A DNA stretch of 64,000 nucleotides from assembly GCF_014201315.1 (NCBI RefSeq), contig NZ_JACHDY010000005.1:310001-374000 (forward strand). Direction: 5' to 3'. Below the pieces are notes generated by a model that was given only the letters and a program-made list of their open reading frames with translations, was not told the DNA's origin and did no database searches. Source of the stretch: Edaphobacter lichenicola (GTDB lineage Bacteria; Acidobacteriota; Terriglobia; Terriglobales; Acidobacteriaceae). Each line of letters starts with the position of its first letter. The stretch's first letter is position 1. A program made the position numbers and the translations under genes. Below, one piece after another: positions 62,681 to 64,000 of this stretch.

Positions 62681-63244
62681 ATGCGGCCTAAGGGTTTCCT
62701 GGTAGTCGTGGTTGCGCTGGGCGCCGTGGTGTTAACAGGGTGCAGGCGGGTGGCGCCGATGAGGATGGATTCCTCGACTCCGGTGTCGGTGGCTATCTCG
62801 CCAAATGGGGGATCGGCACAGAGGCTTACGGCAGTCTTTCAAGACCCTAAGGGTGGGGCGCATATTCGCGAGGTAACGGTGTCGGTGATGTCGGGTGGGC
62901 TGCGTCCGGGGGATCAACGGCAGTGGTCGGCGAAGCAGTGCCTGATGCGGTATGACGTGCAGGCGCAGGATATCAACCTGGTTCCGAATATGGGTGGGGT
63001 GTGGGGGACGCATCCGGCGAAGGTGGGGAGCTCGTCGGTGGTGAAGAACTCGCAGTGCACGGTGATGGCGGCGGGTGCTTCGTCGCAGGTTGCGGGGAAG
63101 AGTCTGACGGTGAGTCTTGTGGTGGAGTTTGCGCCGGAGTTTTCGGGGGAGAAGCGGATTTATCTGCAGAGCGAGGATGCGGAGGGGGTTTGGAGCGCTA
63201 ACTATCAGCAGATGTTCGGCAGCTTGACGGTGGCTTCGCGCTGA
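62681..63244 (+). CDS. Lipoprotein of unknown function
   Basis: A 187-residue protein with lipoprotein signal MRPKGFLVVVVALGAVVLTGC (lipobox LTGC, Cys 21). The mature part is predicted beta-rich: VSVAISPNGGSAQRLTAVFQDPKG, SLTVSLVVEFAPEFSGEKRIYLQSED. It resembles Ig-like acidobacterial domains that recur in large surface proteins. AGGAGG lies about 7 bases before the ATG. Function unknown. Confidence 0.85.
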   Translation: MRPKGFLVVVVALGAVVLTGCRRVAPMRMDSSTPVSVAISPNGGSAQRLTAVFQDPKGGAHIREVTVSVMSGGLRPGDQRQWSAKQCLMRYDVQAQDINLVPNMGGVWGTHPAKVGSSSVVKNSQCTVMAAGASSQVAGKSLTVSLVVEFAPEFSGEKRIYLQSEDAEGVWSANYQQMFGSLTVASR

Positions 63245-63382
63245 GAGACTGGGGTTGTTCGAGCGGACAGCAGATCCCTCCGCTGCGCTGCGGGATGACA
63301 ACAAAATTGCGGATGACACGCACGGTGCGCGATTTTGCGGGATGACGAACAGAGGCAAACGATAAGCTTCGTGGATTTTTCT

Positions 63383-64000
63383 TTAGTTCATCCAGCGCTT
63401 GTCGTTGGGGTTCTTGCGGAGCTCGTCTGGGTCTACGTAGCGGCCGTCCTTGTCGAAGTGGACCTCGCGGTTCTGCTTGCGCATGTAGACCTCGAACTTG
63501 CGGGCGGCGCGACGGCGCTTCCATCGGTAGTAGCGGTTGCGGACGCCGAAGTACTGCTCGGAGGCGGCGAAGGCCAGGCCGCGGCGGGGGGCGAACTTGA
63601 CAAAGAGCGCGCCGCAGAGAGCGCCCGAGAGCTGGATGAGCGCGTTGAAGCTGTCGGCCTGCTTGAGCAGGATGGCGATGGCGATGAGGATGTAGATCGC
63701 GACCATGTACTTGGCCTTGATGCGGAGGACAAACCAGAGGAGGAACTCCTGGTCGCCGAAGATCATGGCGATGGCGACCATGAGGCCGAAGATGCCGGAC
63801 CAGGCTCCGGCGGCGACGATGTCGGGACGCAGGCCGAGGACGTGAGTGAACGAGATGGCGGAGGCGAGGATGGCGCCGCCGATGACGGAGGTGAGGTATA
63901 GCTCGGCCAGCCAGCGGCCGCCAAAGGAGGGTTCGAGGAGGGAGCCGGTGAACCAGAGGGTGAGCATGCCGAAGAGGATGCCGAGGATACCCTGTTCGAC
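63383..64000 (-). CDS. Rhomboid-family membrane protein, N-terminus beyond window
   Basis: The last 205 residues of a rhomboid-like intramembrane protein; the frame runs off the window end. Membrane segments and the core LVAIA-like packing are seen, with the Ser motif GAWSGIFGLM where active rhomboids have GASGxxxG. The second catalytic residue, a His normally in HLxGxxxG, is Gln here (IQLSGALCGALF). The protein may therefore be an inactive rhomboid. A long basic cytoplasmic tail (RWKRRRAARKFEVYMRKQ) and a polar end close the chain. Confidence 0.85.
   Translation of the reverse strand, partial: VEQGILGILFGMLTLWFTGSLLEPSFGGRWLAELYLTSVIGGAILASAISFTHVLGLRPDIVAAGAWSGIFGLMVAIAMIFGDQEFLLWFVLRIKAKYMVAIYILIAIAILLKQADSFNALIQLSGALCGALFVKFAPRRGLAFAASEQYFGVRNRYYRWKRRRAARKFEVYMRKQNREVHFDKDGRYVDPDELRKNPNDKRWMN

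Overview
The window is a 64 kb, GC-rich stretch of bacterial chromosome. Its protein repertoire fits a Gram-negative soil bacterium of the Acidobacteriota, probably class Terriglobia (Edaphobacter/Granulicella/Terriglobus relatives). This is an inference from family content: a membrane-anchored winged-helix/PD40 regulator, a YXWGXW-repeat lipoprotein, lipid A genes, tandem OmpH/Skp paralogues, an N-terminally elaborated receiver protein and short acidobacterial-type hypotheticals. No rRNA, tRNA, CRISPR array, prophage or intact insertion sequence was seen.

Layout. 0.1-5.2 kb: an exported TldD-type metalloprotease, an ECF sigma factor with a small membrane partner, a divergent DUF6249 membrane protein sharing a twin ECF promoter, an M48 peptidase and a HIT protein. 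5.4-9.2 kb: a disordered receiver protein, a 1 kb non-coding region with a candidate structured RNA on the minus strand, and two OmpH/Skp-like genes. 9.6-15.9 kb: lepA, a GAF-PP2C phosphatase, a LysM lytic transglycosylase and a histone-H1-like acidic/basic protein. 16-20 kb: a peroxiredoxin and the lipid A/fatty-acid block fabZ-lpxA-(Gfo/Idh/MocA)-lpxI. 20-30.5 kb: cysK, small enzymes, a divergent cytochrome P450/B12-radical-SAM pair, ddl and a TonB-like protein. 30.5-36.7 kb: an aromatic amino acid cluster read on the minus strand, trpB-DUF4279-trpA-aroQ-aroF-tyrA, followed by ilvA. 36.8-48.5 kb: relA/spoT, the PD40 regulator, a retropepsin-like protease, a secreted beta-helix protein and aconitase. 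48.9-64 kb: a YXWGXW lipoprotein, purine genes (purD; purL-purF with an ATGA overlap), a frame-disrupted DinB gene, MerC, dut, an antisense gene pair, a lipoprotein and a rhomboid homologue cut by the window end.

Most genes are housekeeping and can be named with confidence. The most unusual observations are: two divergent promoters with identical TGAAAC-N17-GTCTAA elements between the ECF sigma gene and its neighbour; a DUF4279 gene translationally coupled inside trpB-trpA; three copies of an intergenic repeat, each just after the stop codon of a minus-strand gene; a highly structured candidate RNA with a terminator at 6988-7262; a possible internal start inside the histone-like gene; and a divergent P450/radical SAM locus. 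Functions rest on motif recognition by eye; no database search was run.
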